From Stramonita haemastoma (lineage: Eukaryota > Mollusca > Gastropoda > Neogastropoda > Muricidae): a stretch of 30,610 bases of DNA. A model generated the notes under the pieces. The model was not told the origin of the DNA, searched no databases, and worked only from the letters and a program-made list of their open reading frames with translations. Position numbers and translations under genes: made by a program. Positions 1-14,249 of the stretch are shown in pieces (the first letter of the stretch is position 1; every line of letters starts with the position of its first letter). The DNA lies in contig CM060344.1 in NCBI GenBank assembly GCA_030674155.1, positions 33,755,265 through 33,785,874 of the forward strand. The letters run 5' to 3'.

Positions 1-94
1 GTAGAGACATGAGATGTGTCTTAAACTTGTTTTAAGGATCCTAGTTGGGTTTGCTTAGTGTCCTTTGCACCGGATGAAGTATTCTTTGAAGGCA

Positions 95-215
95 GAGCCT
101 TGTGTGTGTTTCTATGTGTGGGTGTGGGTCTGTGTGTGTGCGTGTGTGTGTGTGTGTGCGCGAGCGCGTGGAGGGGGGGGGGGAGTCTGTGTGTGTGGTT
201 GTGCGTGTGTGTGAA

Positions 216-283
<68 letters not shown>
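95..283. repeat. Compound GT / poly-G / GA microsatellite
   Basis: An imperfect GT-rich tract (about 95-210) is broken by a G run near 172-183 and passes into an uninterrupted GA array at 219-283. The open frames across it are repeat translations such as alternating Arg-Glu or Leu-Ser and are not genes. Confidence 0.95.
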
Positions 284-287
<4 letters not shown>

Positions 288-1137
288 CTAGCTATGTCTA
301 CAGATAGGTCTGGAACCGATCTACAAGAGCGCAATAACTGAGTTCACATTTCTTTCTTCACATCTTCAGACCCGGAGTTGGATGTCATCTGCACTTCTTG
401 CTTCAATCCTTGTGTACAAAAAAAAACAAAAACAAAAAATGGAAACAGACAGCTTCTCCAATGGCTGTTGTTGACTTGTAGTGAGGGAGGGGGAGTGTGC
501 TGTATGGGTGTTGCCTCTCTCTGTCTCTCTCGCTCGCTGTCTCTGTCTCTTCTCTCTCTCTATCTTTATATATATATATATATTTCTCTCTCTCTCTCAC
601 CACAGACGGCAGTGCCGATGAACTCATGTGCTCAGACATTTTGCACCAAATCTGAAATATGTCACATGTACAAAAGAAGAAGAAGAAGAAAAAAAAAACA
701 AGAAAAAAGAAAAAAAAAAAACCCGAACCCTGTCACTCATGCTACTGGTTTTGTTATTTGGTGTGTCTTTGGTACAGATTTTCTCACGAACTACATGATA
801 TTAACGTTATTATATTGGATACCATACCCCCACCCCCCTCTTCCCCAGCCCTCTACCTTCACCCCCCCCTCCTCACCTCTTCTACCCTCATGTTAAGGAC
901 GCGTTGTCCCCCCTTCCCCACCCCTTACTACTGTGATGGCAAACTCTGGCCACAGAACTTACCTGTGAAGTGTGGTCAAGTAAGGAAGCGTGCTACACTG
1001 CGGCATGTTACGGGAGAGACTGCTGGACAGGACTTGCTTGGGGGTTGTGACCTGGCTAAGTGACCGTGGTGCAACCGTTCTCATCTCTGATCCCCCCGCC
1101 CACCACCACCACCACCACCCCACCCCAGAGGACTGCG
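284..1137. other. Gene-free low-complexity interval
   Basis: There is no supported gene here. The interval holds a CT/TA tract at about 515-600, A-rich runs near 675-720 and pyrimidine-rich DNA near 820-925. Open frames on both strands follow the composition bias and carry no recognisable domain. Confidence 0.6.
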
Positions 1138-1178
1138 TGACCTGACCTGACCTGACCTGACCTGACCTGACCTGACCA
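1138..1178. repeat. TGACC pentanucleotide array
   Basis: About eight perfect tandem copies of TGACC. Every unit boundary also creates TGACCT, the complement of the nuclear-receptor half-site AGGTCA, but the 5-bp spacing is shorter than the spacing such receptors use. Confidence 0.9.
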
Positions 1179-1319
1179 AGCTCCATCCGGTGCTGTGGCC
1201 TCCCTCACCGTATCAGAAACTTTTTTTTTTGTTTTTTTTTTTGTGATCATCATCATCTTCTTCTACTTCTACCTACTACTACTGTGGTGTGTGTGCCGTC
1301 GTCATAACACATGCTACTC

Positions 1320-2340
1320 TTCTCTCTCTCTCTCCCCCCTCCCTCCCCCAATTCTCCCCCCCCCCCCCCCCAGAAAAAAAAACAACAAACAAACTTTCAC
1401 TTTGTTATTACCATTCACTCTATGGTGGCTGTATGTATGTATGTACATGACTTTTTGGATTGATTCATTGATTAATGACTGATGACCTTTTTTTTTTTTT
1501 TTGGGGGGGGGGGGGGTGTTATGGGTTGTTTTGTTTTTTTGTTTGTTTGTTTGTTTTTTTCTTTTTTTTCTTTCTCTCTCTCTTGGTTTTCTTTCACTTG
1601 ATGGAGCAGTAATTGAACTCTTTTTTTTTTTTTTGGTTGTTCTTTTGCATGTTGTGTGAAAGATGTGTCTGTCTATGTGTCGGGCTGTGTGGCCAGGCCG
1701 TGTGTCCGTTGCTGATTCCTTTCGTGGAGACCATGCAGAGCCCCTGCGCTTGGAGTGGAGAGAGAGAAAGAGAGAGAGAGAGAGTGAGGGACGTCTTGAC
1801 TGGATTCTTCACCGCCCCCCCCCCCCCCCCCCCTCCTCTCCACGTCTTCAAGCCGCATCCAAGAAGGACAAACTCCAGCAAACCCACTCACTCCACTCCT
1901 GGCGCCCCCCCCCCCTCCTCCCTCCCCCTTCCCCTCCCCCTCCCCCCCTTTACCCTCAGCCGAAACTAGGAGAGGGGGGGGGGGGGGCATGGGGTTTGAA
2001 CCCCTCGTCCCCTGGCTCCCTACTACAGGACGGTCTGTGGTGGGCATGGTGCCACTCTCCTTCAGAATTTTTCTTCACAACGAGTGGTCCGCTTTCTTCT
2101 TCACTCGTCCTCCTCTTCCTCTTCCTCTTCTTCCTCTTCCTTCCTTCCTCCTCTCACACTGCACAAAAAAATCCTAGATTCTTCCGCCTTCATTTTTTAC
2201 TTCTTCCCCCCTCCCTCCCCTTTGTACACGCTGTCCAGTTTTTTACTTCCCTTCCCTTCCCCCCCCTCTCTTCCATCCCCACCCACCCACCCACCCACCC
2301 CTCACCACTACCACCACCACCACCATGGCTGACTCTTAGT
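1320..2340. repeat. Pyrimidine-rich low-complexity block
   Basis: A mosaic of CT runs, a T15-G13 junction (1489-1516), a GA array (about 1757-1786), poly-C runs (about 1815-1833 and 1905-1945) and CTT/CCT-rich DNA to 2330. A 12-14 bp sequence at 1991-2004 resembles a tRNA B-box on the minus strand (GGTTCAAACCC), so a decayed SINE head is possible. No A-box partner was found. Confidence 0.7.
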
Positions 2341-2424
2341 TGCTGCACCGGTCCAGTCTGCCCCTAGTCTTTGACCTCTGCCTCTTGACCCCGCCACGTG
2401 ACGTCTTCACCACAACCAGCACCA

Positions 2425-2470
2425 GTAGAGCGCCTTTACTTGGCAGTGGCTCGGGTTCGAACCCTGCCGT
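2425..2470 (+). repeat. Possible decayed tRNA/SINE head (B-box relic)
   Basis: GGGTTCGAACCC at 2453-2464 matches the RNA polymerase III B-box consensus and is flanked by GGCAG/CTGCC, which could form a T-arm stem. Upstream, 'gtagagcgcc' could be the end of a degraded A-box. It is followed by a CCA-rich repeat instead of a recognisable SINE body, so this is at best a truncated relic. Confidence 0.3.
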
Positions 2471-2633
2471 GTCACCACCACCACCACCACTACCACCACC
2501 ACTACTACCACCACTCTAGTCTGCCTAAGTAAGCTAGGCCGTTTTTTTCTTGACCGTTTTCATTCTACATCGCAGGTCAGCCAGGTTTTGCAGTCTCTGC
2601 CTTCTTACTTCAAGAGCAAATTTTTCTGGTTAT

Positions 2634-2634
<1 letters not shown>

Positions 2635-2668
<34 letters not shown>
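2635..2668. repeat. GAT trinucleotide microsatellite
   Basis: Eleven uninterrupted GAT units. It is one of many simple arrays in the window. Confidence 0.95.
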
Positions 2669-2739
2669 CACTGTCAGTGGCGTGCCAGTTTTTTTTTTGT
2701 GTGTGTTTTTTTTTGTTTTTTGTTTTGGGTGGGGCAAGG

Positions 2740-6372
<3,633 letters not shown>

Positions 6373-6460
<88 letters not shown>
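6373..6460. repeat. CT dinucleotide array
   Basis: 88 bp of uninterrupted TC repeat. The plus-strand openings through it are Leu-Ser repeats. Confidence 0.97.
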
Positions 6461-6462
<2 letters not shown>

Positions 6463-6945
6463 GTATGCATCGTGTGATTTCTTTTATATGTATTTATATT
6501 TGTATTCACAAAAGAAAGCCATATGTAACTCCCCATGTCAATAGGCCACATCGGGCGATGACAATAAAATTGTTCAAAGCGTTCAAAGCGTCTCTCAGTT
6601 CTGAAAACTGCAACATGTAGCTATCCATTGTAAAGTGGGGGGCTAAAGTTAAACATAGATTAGATCTGCAGATAAAAGTGACCATAACAGCAACAACAAC
6701 AACAACAAAAACCCAAACACTCAGTTCCTATCATTCTTCTGAGCCGACCGTAGAGGGCATTGTAAGGGTTGTCAGCATAGGATTGTCATACGATGCCAAC
6801 AGCATGATGTGGAAATTGGGAGCAGCGGAACAGGAGCATGGTGAGACTGCCCCGTGTGATAGATAGCCTAGGCCCAACAGCACACGACTGAACAGTGCAG
6901 CGAGCAGATGGTGAATGCGAGCAAGTCCTGTGATGCTAGCCGAGC

Positions 6946-6977
<32 letters not shown>

Positions 6978-7760
6978 GTCTGTAGTGATGTGGAAGATGG
7001 TGTAGGTGGGTGGAGAGGGGAGGGAGGGAGGGAGTCACGTGATGCTGTCACATGATGTACCACAACAGCTACACTCTATTTCCTGGTTTCTAATACTTCG
7101 GATAAAACCTCACTTCCCGATCAAAGTGTGTTTTTTGTGTGTGTGTTTCTGCGGCTTGTTCTGCACCTGTGTGTATGCGTGCGTGCGTGTGTGCTCTTAT
7201 GACTAATGTCTCGAAATGTCTATACATTAGGCTAGAGGGTGAGAAGGACAGTGCCTTTAGAAGGGAGAGAGAACCCACATTGATTTGTAGGAATATTTAA
7301 TTTGATCATAAACAGAAACGGATGATAAAGATTCATTTGAAATGTTGCAGTCTAAACCAGCATGAGCCTATTTTATCAACTACCAATGTAACTGAGGTCT
7401 AACCAGCACTGTGAATGAGAGAGGAGACAGTAATACATAATTATGGTAATTAGGGAAGGGGGATGAAATCTATATCATAATTAGGCAAGAGATATATATT
7501 ATAGAGGAAACGATGATGATTAAGCTTATGACGAATAGGGCCACCTAGATTGTTGCCAAAAAATTATTATTTTTCAGATACGTGCCTTTGTTATAGCTCT
7601 TTTTCATTAAAAAAAAATCTTTTATTCCCTGCAATTTTTATTTTGCTTAAAAAAAAAGTTTTTAGATACAAGTTTTCAAGTAGGGTGAGTGTGGTGTTGA
7701 CAACGCCCAAAATAGCGACTAAAAACTGACTCAAGTCTCTCGCCTTCGCTACCAGTAAAC
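6461..7760. other. Gene-free interval
   Basis: Nothing recognisable as a gene. The interval contains an ACA/CAA-rich patch near 6690-6715, a T run near 6946-6965, and a pair of E-box-like sites near 7034-7056 (GTCACGTGAT followed by GTCACATGAT). The function of those sites is unknown and chance is likely. Confidence 0.5.
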
Positions 7761-7780
7761 AAGGACTGCTCCCTTTGAAA

Positions 7781-7844
7781 ACCGGAAATAATGCGCACCT
7801 CCCTGTATTCCAATGCAAATGGCGGATTGTTTAGGTCTGCGCAG
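7781..7844. promoter_or_regulatory. Candidate TATA-less promoter (clustered motifs)
   Basis: Within 64 bp lie ACCGGAAAT (7781-7789, ETS/GABP-like), TGCGCA (7792-7797, NRF1-like half), CCAAT (7810-7814, NF-Y-like), the octamer ATGCAAAT (7813-7820), AATGGCGG (7818-7825, YY1-like) and the palindrome CTGCGCAG (7837-7844). This combination is typical of CpG-type housekeeping promoters in animals. Downstream, on the plus strand, are weak coding-like stretches. No TATA box is obvious. The motifs are short and there is no transcript evidence, so this is a hypothesis. Confidence 0.3.
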
Positions 7845-7928
7845 TTGCCATTCCACTGTCAAGTTTTATCGTGTGTATAGCTGTGTTTAGTGCCCTTTAG
7901 TGTCATTCAGGTTTATATTTTGGTGTAA

Positions 7929-8036
7929 ACTTCGCCCAGTGATAAAGAGTATGTGCTTCCGAAGCCCGAGAAACGCAAATTTTGTGGAAGTAGGTACGCA
8001 AAAAAGCAGACGGCTGAGAGTAGATCTAGACTCTAG
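7929..8036 (+). other. Short coding-like stretch, possible first exon or transposon remnant
   Basis: An open frame of 35 codons runs between TAA (7926-7928) and TAG (8034-8036). It encodes a basic segment containing 'LPKPEKRKFCGSRYAKKQ'. The KRKF-x-G-x-R-Y/F pattern reminds me of the N-terminal region of some uncharacterised animal transposase-related proteins, from memory only. There is no in-frame ATG; an ATG in another frame is at 7951. A possible splice donor (TAG|GTACGC) follows at about 7993. It lies about 85 bp downstream of the motif cluster at 7781-7844. It may be noise. Confidence 0.2.
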
Positions 8037-8547
8037 ATAGAGCATTGACAAACTGTACCACTCGATTGACAAAAAAAAATAATAGCAAAACCACGACTTG
8101 TACGTGTAGCTTGCACGACCCAGAAAATAAATATCAAAAACAAAATCACATGATGAGAAAGGATGAGGTGGAATAGGCAGACTGACAGACAAATTGATAA
8201 TTTAATGCAAGCGTTCTTCGGCAGTGCAGTACGTGAAAAATATTGTGAGCATGCAGAAGGCTATATTGCCAGTTTTCTTTCACAAAAATATCATGCTATG
8301 ACAATCCCACTCATAACTTTTGTGGTGCAAGCAGGTGTCTTTTTAAGCTAAAAGAAATAAAATGTTTCACCCACCGAGCAATAGCTATTTTTATCTTAAG
8401 CTGTTATGGATGTGATACAACCAATTTGGAAAGACATGTGTAGAACTAAGCTTCTGGCAAAGTGTCTTGGTGGTTTCACACAAAATCAAAATGAAAACCT
8501 AAACAACACGATCAGGACCTTATGCCTCCAAACATTTTTTTTTTCAG

Positions 8548-8842
8548 CAAAACTATGAGTCCACACCAGTGGAAACAGCTGTTATAGAAATTTTGCAGTA
8601 TTCTTGTTCAGTGATGGATTGCAGTTCTGAGCCAGAGTATATAGAACGGGGACATTTTTGTCGCTTGTACAGCAAACAGACTGATATGTTTCGGTTTTTT
8701 AAAATGCCCAACAAGAAGTAAAACTGGCATCTAAGGAGCTCAGTAAAGTTAGAAGGCAACTTGGGCTGGGCTTTGAAGAGCAGCAGGCAGCTATGGAGGG
8801 TCATCCATATCAAGCTGCAGGATTTTAGATGTCTCAGTCTTG
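8548..8842 (+). other. Candidate internal exon bounded by splice-like signals
   Basis: A pyrimidine tract ending in CAG (8545-8547) precedes this 295-bp stretch, and a strong donor-like GTGAGT follows at 8843-8848. In the frame starting at 8548 there are 57 open codons before TAA (8719-8721), and the same frame stays open again to about 8905. The peptide has a C-x4-C pair (residues 20 and 25) and an aromatic 'MFRFFKMP' near residues 47-54, loosely like the start of a THAP zinc finger, but the spacing is wrong and the later Cys/His pair is absent. It could be a non-coding exon, a decayed gene or chance. Confidence 0.2.
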
Positions 8843-8849
8843 GTGAGTC

Positions 8850-9365
8850 ATGTCTGTCTTTTTTGTATATATCAAATCTGTTGAAAATGACTATGTTCAA
8901 ATGCTAAATACCACTTGTTTTCTGTATACATGTTCAGATTGTTGCCAAATTTGGCATATTTTTTTTTATATCATGCCTATAACATGTACTAAGATCTAGT
9001 GATTTTGCTTGATATGAACATAGTTATGGACCATTTAATACATATATTTTTTTGGTTAAAAAAATTTGGCTGTCTTTTCCAGAAAAACTTGAGGTTGTAC
9101 TATAAATTTTCTGGTTCATGCTAAAGCCACACCCTTTCTTATGATAACATTACTTGTTCAACATACCACTTTTCTGTCTGTTTCTATTTGGTGACCAGTC
9201 AGGCAGGCAAAATATGGCACTTTTCTCTCTCAGCTCCATCATTTTGGGTGGTTTTTTTATTTATAGGCTTTTTCCACTAATTTAAAGAACTACTGATATC
9301 AAAACAAACTAGAAAATATATTGAGGTATCATTATCAAAATTGGGCATTGGAGACTGGTGTGGTG
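8850..9365. other. Gene-free AT-rich interval
   Basis: Nothing recognisable is seen in this stretch on either strand. Confidence 0.5.
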
Positions 9366-9369
9366 GGCT

Positions 9370-9925
9370 ACATTGATGACAGTTAAGTAAGGCAGAAGAC
9401 AGTGAGCTATAATAATGACAAGCAAGGGAGAGGATGGAGAGCTAGAATAATGACAAACAACAGAGAAAATGGTGAGTTATAATAACAGGCAAAGGAGAAA
9501 ATGGTGAGCAAAACAATGACAGGGGAGGAGAAAATGGTGCTCAAGCTGAAATAATAGCAGTTAAACAAAAGAGAGAAGATGGTGAGCCATAATAATGACA
9601 GTTGAGTTAGGCAAGGGAGAAAATAGCTATAAGAATGACAGTTAAGTAAGGTACAAGATGGTAAGTTAACATAATGACAGGCAAGGGAGAAAATGGTGAA
9701 CAAAAATAAAGAGGGGGGGGTGGGTAGAGAAAGTGGTGACCTATGGTAATGTTAGTTTGACAAGAAACATGATGGTGTTTTATGATTATTTATAATGACC
9801 GTACAGGAAGTGGATGGTGAAAGGCAAGGACAAAGATTGTGAATTATGATAATGCCATATAGGCAAGGGAAAAATTAGTTATGATAATGACAGTTGAGTA
9901 AGGGAGAAAAGGGTGAGCTATAAAA
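9370..9925. repeat. Degenerate minisatellite, roughly 45-50 bp unit
   Basis: About a dozen diverged units share the order 'ataatgacag', 'ttaagtaaggca', 'agggagaaaatggtgagc'. Spacing varies because individual segments are lost or duplicated. The minus-strand open frame across it (Leu/Ser/Phe-rich) is a repeat translation. Confidence 0.75.
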
Positions 9926-9938
9926 GTGTAATGTTAAC

Positions 9939-9941
<3 letters not shown>

Positions 9942-10008
<67 letters not shown>

Positions 10009-10109
10009 GTGAGAGTCAATGTAGACACAGGACTGAATGCAATATTTCTGTTGATTGCCAGGGGATTGTTTTTGGATTTTAATCATTCATGAAATAACCA
10101 GAGAACTGT

Positions 10110-10201
<92 letters not shown>

Positions 10202-10229
10202 CACACGCACGCACGCGCTTGCACATACA

Positions 10230-10304
<75 letters not shown>
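9942..10304. repeat. Three CA arrays
   Basis: CA arrays at 9942-10007, 10112-10206 and 10232-10304. The second passes through a GCAC variant block (10206-10224) into the third. The two minus-strand openings across the latter pair are Val-Cys repeats. Confidence 0.95.
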
Positions 10305-10308
<4 letters not shown>

Positions 10309-10653
10309 AATCGGTGTAAGGGAAATAATTGTGTCCCATTCGGATGAGCCAACAGGTTACAGTTACATCCCTTGCATTGGAACAGTGCACTAGGCTGATC
10401 AACTCTGGTAATTAACCCATCGTTAATTAAAGGGGACATCAAGTGAAAAATCAAACAATGGTGTCTTTTAGAAATTGCTGAAGTCTTTATCGTTAAAAGC
10501 TTGGAAGAGTTGTGAATGATTAGGCAAGTCGAGAAGATCATTATTATTATTTTATTTTATTTTTTTGTAGAGATTTTTGCCTCTGCCGTGGACTCACCAT
10601 AGCTGGCCTACTCCTTTGCAAAAGCTGGATAGTATGTATGTTTAAACGTGTGT

Positions 10654-10910
10654 GCAGTTAAGCAGTGTCGAGCGTGGTTACCAATTGGATGGGTGACCGT
10701 TTGCAAGCCTTGGCTTAAGTACAGTCCCCCCAGTTCACCCAGCTGTGAATGGGTACCTGTAGAGTCAGGGAAGGTTAAGCAGCGAGGGAGAGGAGATGGG
10801 CGCCGCCCTCAATATGCTGGCCCCTAGAGAAGCTGAGGTCTCTGATGGCTCGCTCCCCTACTACCGCCTAGGTTATGGGACACCTTTAACTTTTTACCTT
10901 TACCTGCGAT
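10654..10910 (+). mobile_element. tRNA/5S-like SINE, copy 1 (5'-truncated)
   Basis: This copy aligns with the elements at 11685 and 27455. It lacks the tRNA A-box but keeps the longest 5S-rRNA-like stretch: 'ttaagcagtgtcgagc' followed by 'tggttaccaattggatggg' and 'tgaccg' (10658-10699). These correspond to the intermediate element and C-box region of eukaryotic 5S rRNA. Next come a conserved body with 'cacccagctgtgaatgggta', a purine-rich 'gggagaggagatgggcgc' block and a CCTTTAACTTT-like 3' end. It is non-coding and presumably retroposed by a LINE in trans. Confidence 0.7.
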
Positions 10911-10919
10911 ATGTTTTGT

Positions 10920-11085
10920 TAGTTATTCCCGTTCCTCGGTTACAGCTCCGAGGTTCACCAATGGTGAGATTTTGCGTATGCGACTGTTTTTGCCCACAAC
11001 TAAGGTAGCCGCATTCCGACTTAGGGGATGATGTCTAAACAGGACACCAGTGTGCATGCGTTCTTAAAATGTTATCATCCACTCC
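10920..11085 (-). mobile_element. SINE fragment (module Z plus part of X)
   Basis: Read on the minus strand, this begins in the end of module X (ggtgggagtggatga near 11070-11085), passes through 'cgcatgcacactggtgtc' and then Z (cggaatgcggct, gcaaaatctcaccattgg, tgaacctcggagct). It is closely matched by 14250-14380. The tRNA head is missing. Confidence 0.65.
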
Positions 11086-11640
11086 CACCGGCACATGAAT
11101 TGAAAATTTCTCAAATAATGCGTATTTTGCTTTAAAAGTGCTAGGAATGCTTGTACATCATAAAGAAAAAAAATACCATCCACACAAACGTGCGTATACC
11201 TTGCCCCCCCCCCCCGCTCAACACAATGCACACAAGGGACTTTTTTTTTTTTCATAATAATACCACCACCAGACTACAGTCCAAGTATCACAGTTTAAAG
11301 AAGGTGAACACAGGATTCTGTTTTAGAATTGGTTCCTGTGAACAACGGGTGTGGGATGTGGTTATTCACCACTGCTCCCTCCCGCCCCCCCCCGGAAAAA
11401 AACAGCAACAAAAACTGTCACTCTCTAAACTTCCAACCTTTGTTTTCTGGTTCATCCTTTTCCTACTCTCACTCTATTTTGGGGGGAAAAACAAACAAGA
11501 AAAGGAAAACAGAAAAAGTGGGCCAAAATATCGCCTACAGCTATTTTGAATAAACACCTTACACTTTTAAACAACAGTACATGCACCAGTATAAACCACA
11601 ACTTCAATGTGCACACTTCTAGACTCCAGAGGACAACTTT
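11086..11640. other. Gene-free interval
   Basis: There are poly-C runs near 11204-11215 and 11386-11394 and A-rich runs. The plus-strand openings are compositional. Nothing else is recognised. Confidence 0.5.
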
Positions 11641-12030
11641 TTTTTTTATAAAAAAGCAAGAAACGCATGCACACTGGTGTCGTGGGGGCGGGATAGCTCA
11701 GTGGTCAGAGCGCTCGCTTTCCCCCAGTTGAGCGTGGTTACCAGTTGGATGGGTGACCGTTAGCACGCCTTGGCTTCAGTACAGTTCCCCCAGTTCACCC
11801 AGCTGTAAATGGGTACCTGCCCTCTTTAGGTCCAGGGAAGGTAAAGCAGCGAAGGAGAGGAGATGGGCGCAGCCATCAACATGCTGTCCCCAAGAGAAGC
11901 TGAGGTCTCTGACGCCTCGCTCCCGTACGACTACATAGGTTACGGAACACCTTTACCTTTGTACCTTTTATACACAAAATATCGCCGTTGGTAAACCTCG
12001 GAGATGTAGCCGAAGAACGGAAAAGCAAAC
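11640..12030 (+). mobile_element. Interrupted SINE (X end ... Z end) holding another element
   Basis: The left part (11642-11684) reads as the X-module tail ending 'gcatgcacactggtgtcgtg'. The right part (about 11972-12022) reads as the end of module Z ('acaaaatatcgccgttgg', 'taaacctcggagatgtagcc'). The tRNA/5S-like SINE at 11685-11971 sits between them. The middle of Z is absent, so insertion was accompanied by, or followed, a deletion. No target-site duplication is visible. Confidence 0.55.
11685..11971 (+). mobile_element. tRNA/5S-like SINE, copy 2
   Basis: A good polymerase III A-box, GATAGCTCAGTGG (11692-11704), is followed by 'cagagcgctcgcttt' as in a tRNA D-arm. In place of the tRNA B-box, a 5S-like segment follows ('gcgtggttaccagttggatg', 'ggtgaccgt', 11731-11760). 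The body, with 'cacccagctgtaaatgggta', and the 3' end 'acacctttacc' match the other copies. Confidence 0.75.
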
Positions 12031-12404
12031 ACTCAGGTGAACTGTGACATTCAGATGCTGCCAACCTAAAACCACAACATAAAGGTCTATATACGCACGT
12101 AAACCATGTCAGTGAAATTATATCCTGAAACCACGCCATTAAAAAAAAAGAAAAGAGAGAGAGAGAAATGTAACCCACGACACGAGAATACTCGGTAAAC
12201 CACGCATTAAACCGCTTACACACCTGTAAACCACGAAAATAAAAAAGGCACGCTTGTAAACCCTGACATGAGGATACACATTCCTGCAAAGTATATAAAA
12301 TATGCACCTTTGCGGATCGTGACATAATGAAAAGAGGAAAATGAAATTAATGGAAAAATATCACTTCGGCATCAGAACACAACCAAACAAAACGACTCTT
12401 TCCC
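12031..12404. other. Gene-free interval with a weak 'gtaaaccac' periodicity
   Basis: Between about 12090 and 12260 a 'tgtaaaccacga'-like phrase recurs at irregular spacing (for example 12098, 12167, 12196, 12224 and 12254). This may be a highly decayed tandem repeat. No gene is seen. Confidence 0.35.
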
Positions 12405-12690
12405 CCATCCACTTGACTTTGGGTAGTGGTCTGGGTGCTAGTCTTTCGGATGAGACGATACACCGAGGTCCCGTGTGCACCAGGCATTCAGCGCACGTAA
12501 AAGAACCCACGGCAACTAAAGAACTGTCTCCGGCAAAATTCTCTAGGAAAAGGCCACTCTGATAGGGAAACAAATACACGTGTATACAGACAGGAAAATA
12601 ATGGGTGGCGCTGCTCTTGTGGCGACGCACTCTCCTGGGAGAGCAACCTGAATTTCATGCGCAGAAATCTGCCGTGACTGAAAAGTGGTT
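12405..12690 (+). mobile_element. SINE fragment with modules W and Y
   Basis: From 'ggtctgggtgctagtctttc' the element runs through 'cggatgagacgatacaccga', 'agcgcacgtaaaagaaccca', 'aggccactctgatagggaa' and Y ('gggtggcgctgctcttgtgg', 'cgacgcactctcctgggaga', 'cagaaatctgccgtgactga'). It matches the minus-strand element at 15120-15880. The tRNA head is missing or unrecognisable. Confidence 0.75.
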
Positions 12691-13049
12691 TATACCAATC
12701 GATTAATCAACTCAATTAGAAATAAACTAAAGGCTGATACTTTCTTCATCTTTGTTTCCTTTACTAGAATATAAATGAGGATGGAAATACATTTATAAAT
12801 CATCAATGCTTTGGAGATGAATCGGGGTTTATTTATACCACGTTGGCTGTTGTCTCTGCTGTTGTTCAAAATATAAACCCTTATGCTAGCCAGGCCTGAG
12901 AGTTACAGACACCTGCAGTGATCATGGGGTCACGAAACCGAACATGTCGGGGATTGGAGTCGGAACTTACGTTAACTCCTGGAGAACCCCCCCCCCCTCC
13001 TCCCCCCCCCCCCCCCCCCCCCCCCCCCACACACACACATCCCCAACAG
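12691..13049. other. Gene-free interval ending in a long poly-C tract
   Basis: AT-rich unique DNA leads to a poly-C tract (12987-13028 with a short TCCT break) and a CA run to about 13040. Nothing else is recognised. Confidence 0.6.
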
Positions 13050-13137
13050 ACGCCTTAGAGGAAATTCGAACCCTCATCCTTTGGCAACTCCAGATGACAA
13101 GTCTGATGCCTTACCAACTGAGCTACCTGCCACCTTA
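13050..13137 (-). mobile_element. tRNA-like SINE head (Thr-like), minus strand
   Basis: On the minus strand the sequence has an A-box (GGTAGCTCAGTTGGTAAGG, 13113-13131 region), a plausible anticodon arm (TCAGA/TCTGG around a loop holding TGT) and a B-box GAGGGTTCGAATTTC (13061-13075). An enlarged region between the anticodon arm and B-box, and continuation into simple repeat, argue for a SINE head and against a functional tRNA gene. Confidence 0.6.
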
Positions 13138-14113
13138 CTGCATCTATAGGAAGTTGGCTGACAGAGGGAGTGTTTGAATACTCTCTCCCCCGTGGGGATG
13201 CTGGGGGCCTGTCGATATAAATAGCGTCCCAACCTTATGGAAACTCTGTGCTGGAAATTCCCTCTTTTCTATCCCTCTCTTTGTTTCTACTTTGTTCTTT
13301 TCCTTTCTGTCACCTTCTTTTCTATTTTCTGCCCTCTCGATCCATTCTCCTGACACCCCTCCCCCTCCTTTTTTTATTATTTTTTTTAGATAGACAAATT
13401 TTAGAATATAACAAATCTCTAGGCCTACCACGCTTGAGTCAGATGCGCTGGGCCTGCCTTGTCAGGCGCTTAACGGCAGCGCAACGCAGTTTCGCTCATG
13501 TCACAGATAACAACAGTTGCTGTCTGAACATTCAACAATGACGACGAAGAAGAAGAATACCATCAGAGGCAACAAGAATTTGGGGTGGCTCCAGCCAACT
13601 ATACTGCACATATCATATTTCACATTATACAAGGAATGCTGGAGGGGAAAAAAACCCAACTCTTTTTCGTTCGATGTCAAAACTGGACAGTTATTCACAC
13701 AAAGTCGTCATCTTTCACTTCAGATTATGGAATGGTATATATAAAAAAAAAAATTTAAGTAAAACTACTTCACCAAATCGGAAAACTGAATTATTTCCTC
13801 GCACACTGTTTCACATTACATACAGTAAACTATGAAACTAAAAACTACTTTAATCAAACACCTTCGCTTGCTCTCCTCCCTCCCCCCCCCCCTTCCCCTT
13901 ATCCCTTCAACCTCCTGCTATTCTTCCTACCCATTTTCACTCACACCAAGTGTAAACTGTTGCCAGGTAAAGATTTACAAGGTGAACAGAAAAAGGTAAA
14001 GACGGACAGAAAGAAAAGAAGCCATGTGCCACATCGTGTTTTGGCTTCTGAAGGACAAAGTTGCCCTTGCTTGAAGCCATGAATCTTCCCTCTATCAAAG
14101 GTAAGAGTTTCCT
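13138..14113. other. Gene-free interval
   Basis: CT-rich DNA at about 13255-13375, otherwise mixed sequence with a poly-C run near 13884-13892. A direct A23 run follows at 14114-14136. Open frames here are short, lack domains and are crossed by stops in the neighbouring frames. Confidence 0.5.
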
Positions 14114-14194
14114 AAAAAAAAAAAAAAAAAAAAAAATCAATCCAGTCCAATCCACCCCAATCATGTTTATAGCTCCACTGACCCCAGGAAAAGA

Positions 14195-14249
14195 CACACA
14201 AAAAAGGGATGGCACTGCTATTGTGGCGACATGCTTTTCCTCGAATGGA
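14195..14249 (+). mobile_element. Truncated SINE module Y
   Basis: 'aaaaagggatggcactgcta' followed by 'ttgtggcgacatgcttttcc' matches module Y in the plus orientation, opposite to the Z/X element directly to its right. This is a junction between two independent SINE fragments. Confidence 0.55.

Noticed and set aside
1663..2367. A 234-codon plus-strand open frame
   Set aside because: It is a Pro/Ser/Phe-rich translation of pyrimidine-rich low-complexity DNA.
2394..2407. Overlapping E-box and CRE-like site (CACGTGACGTC)
   Set aside because: It is a single short motif in low-complexity surroundings without other promoter signals; chance occurrence is likely.
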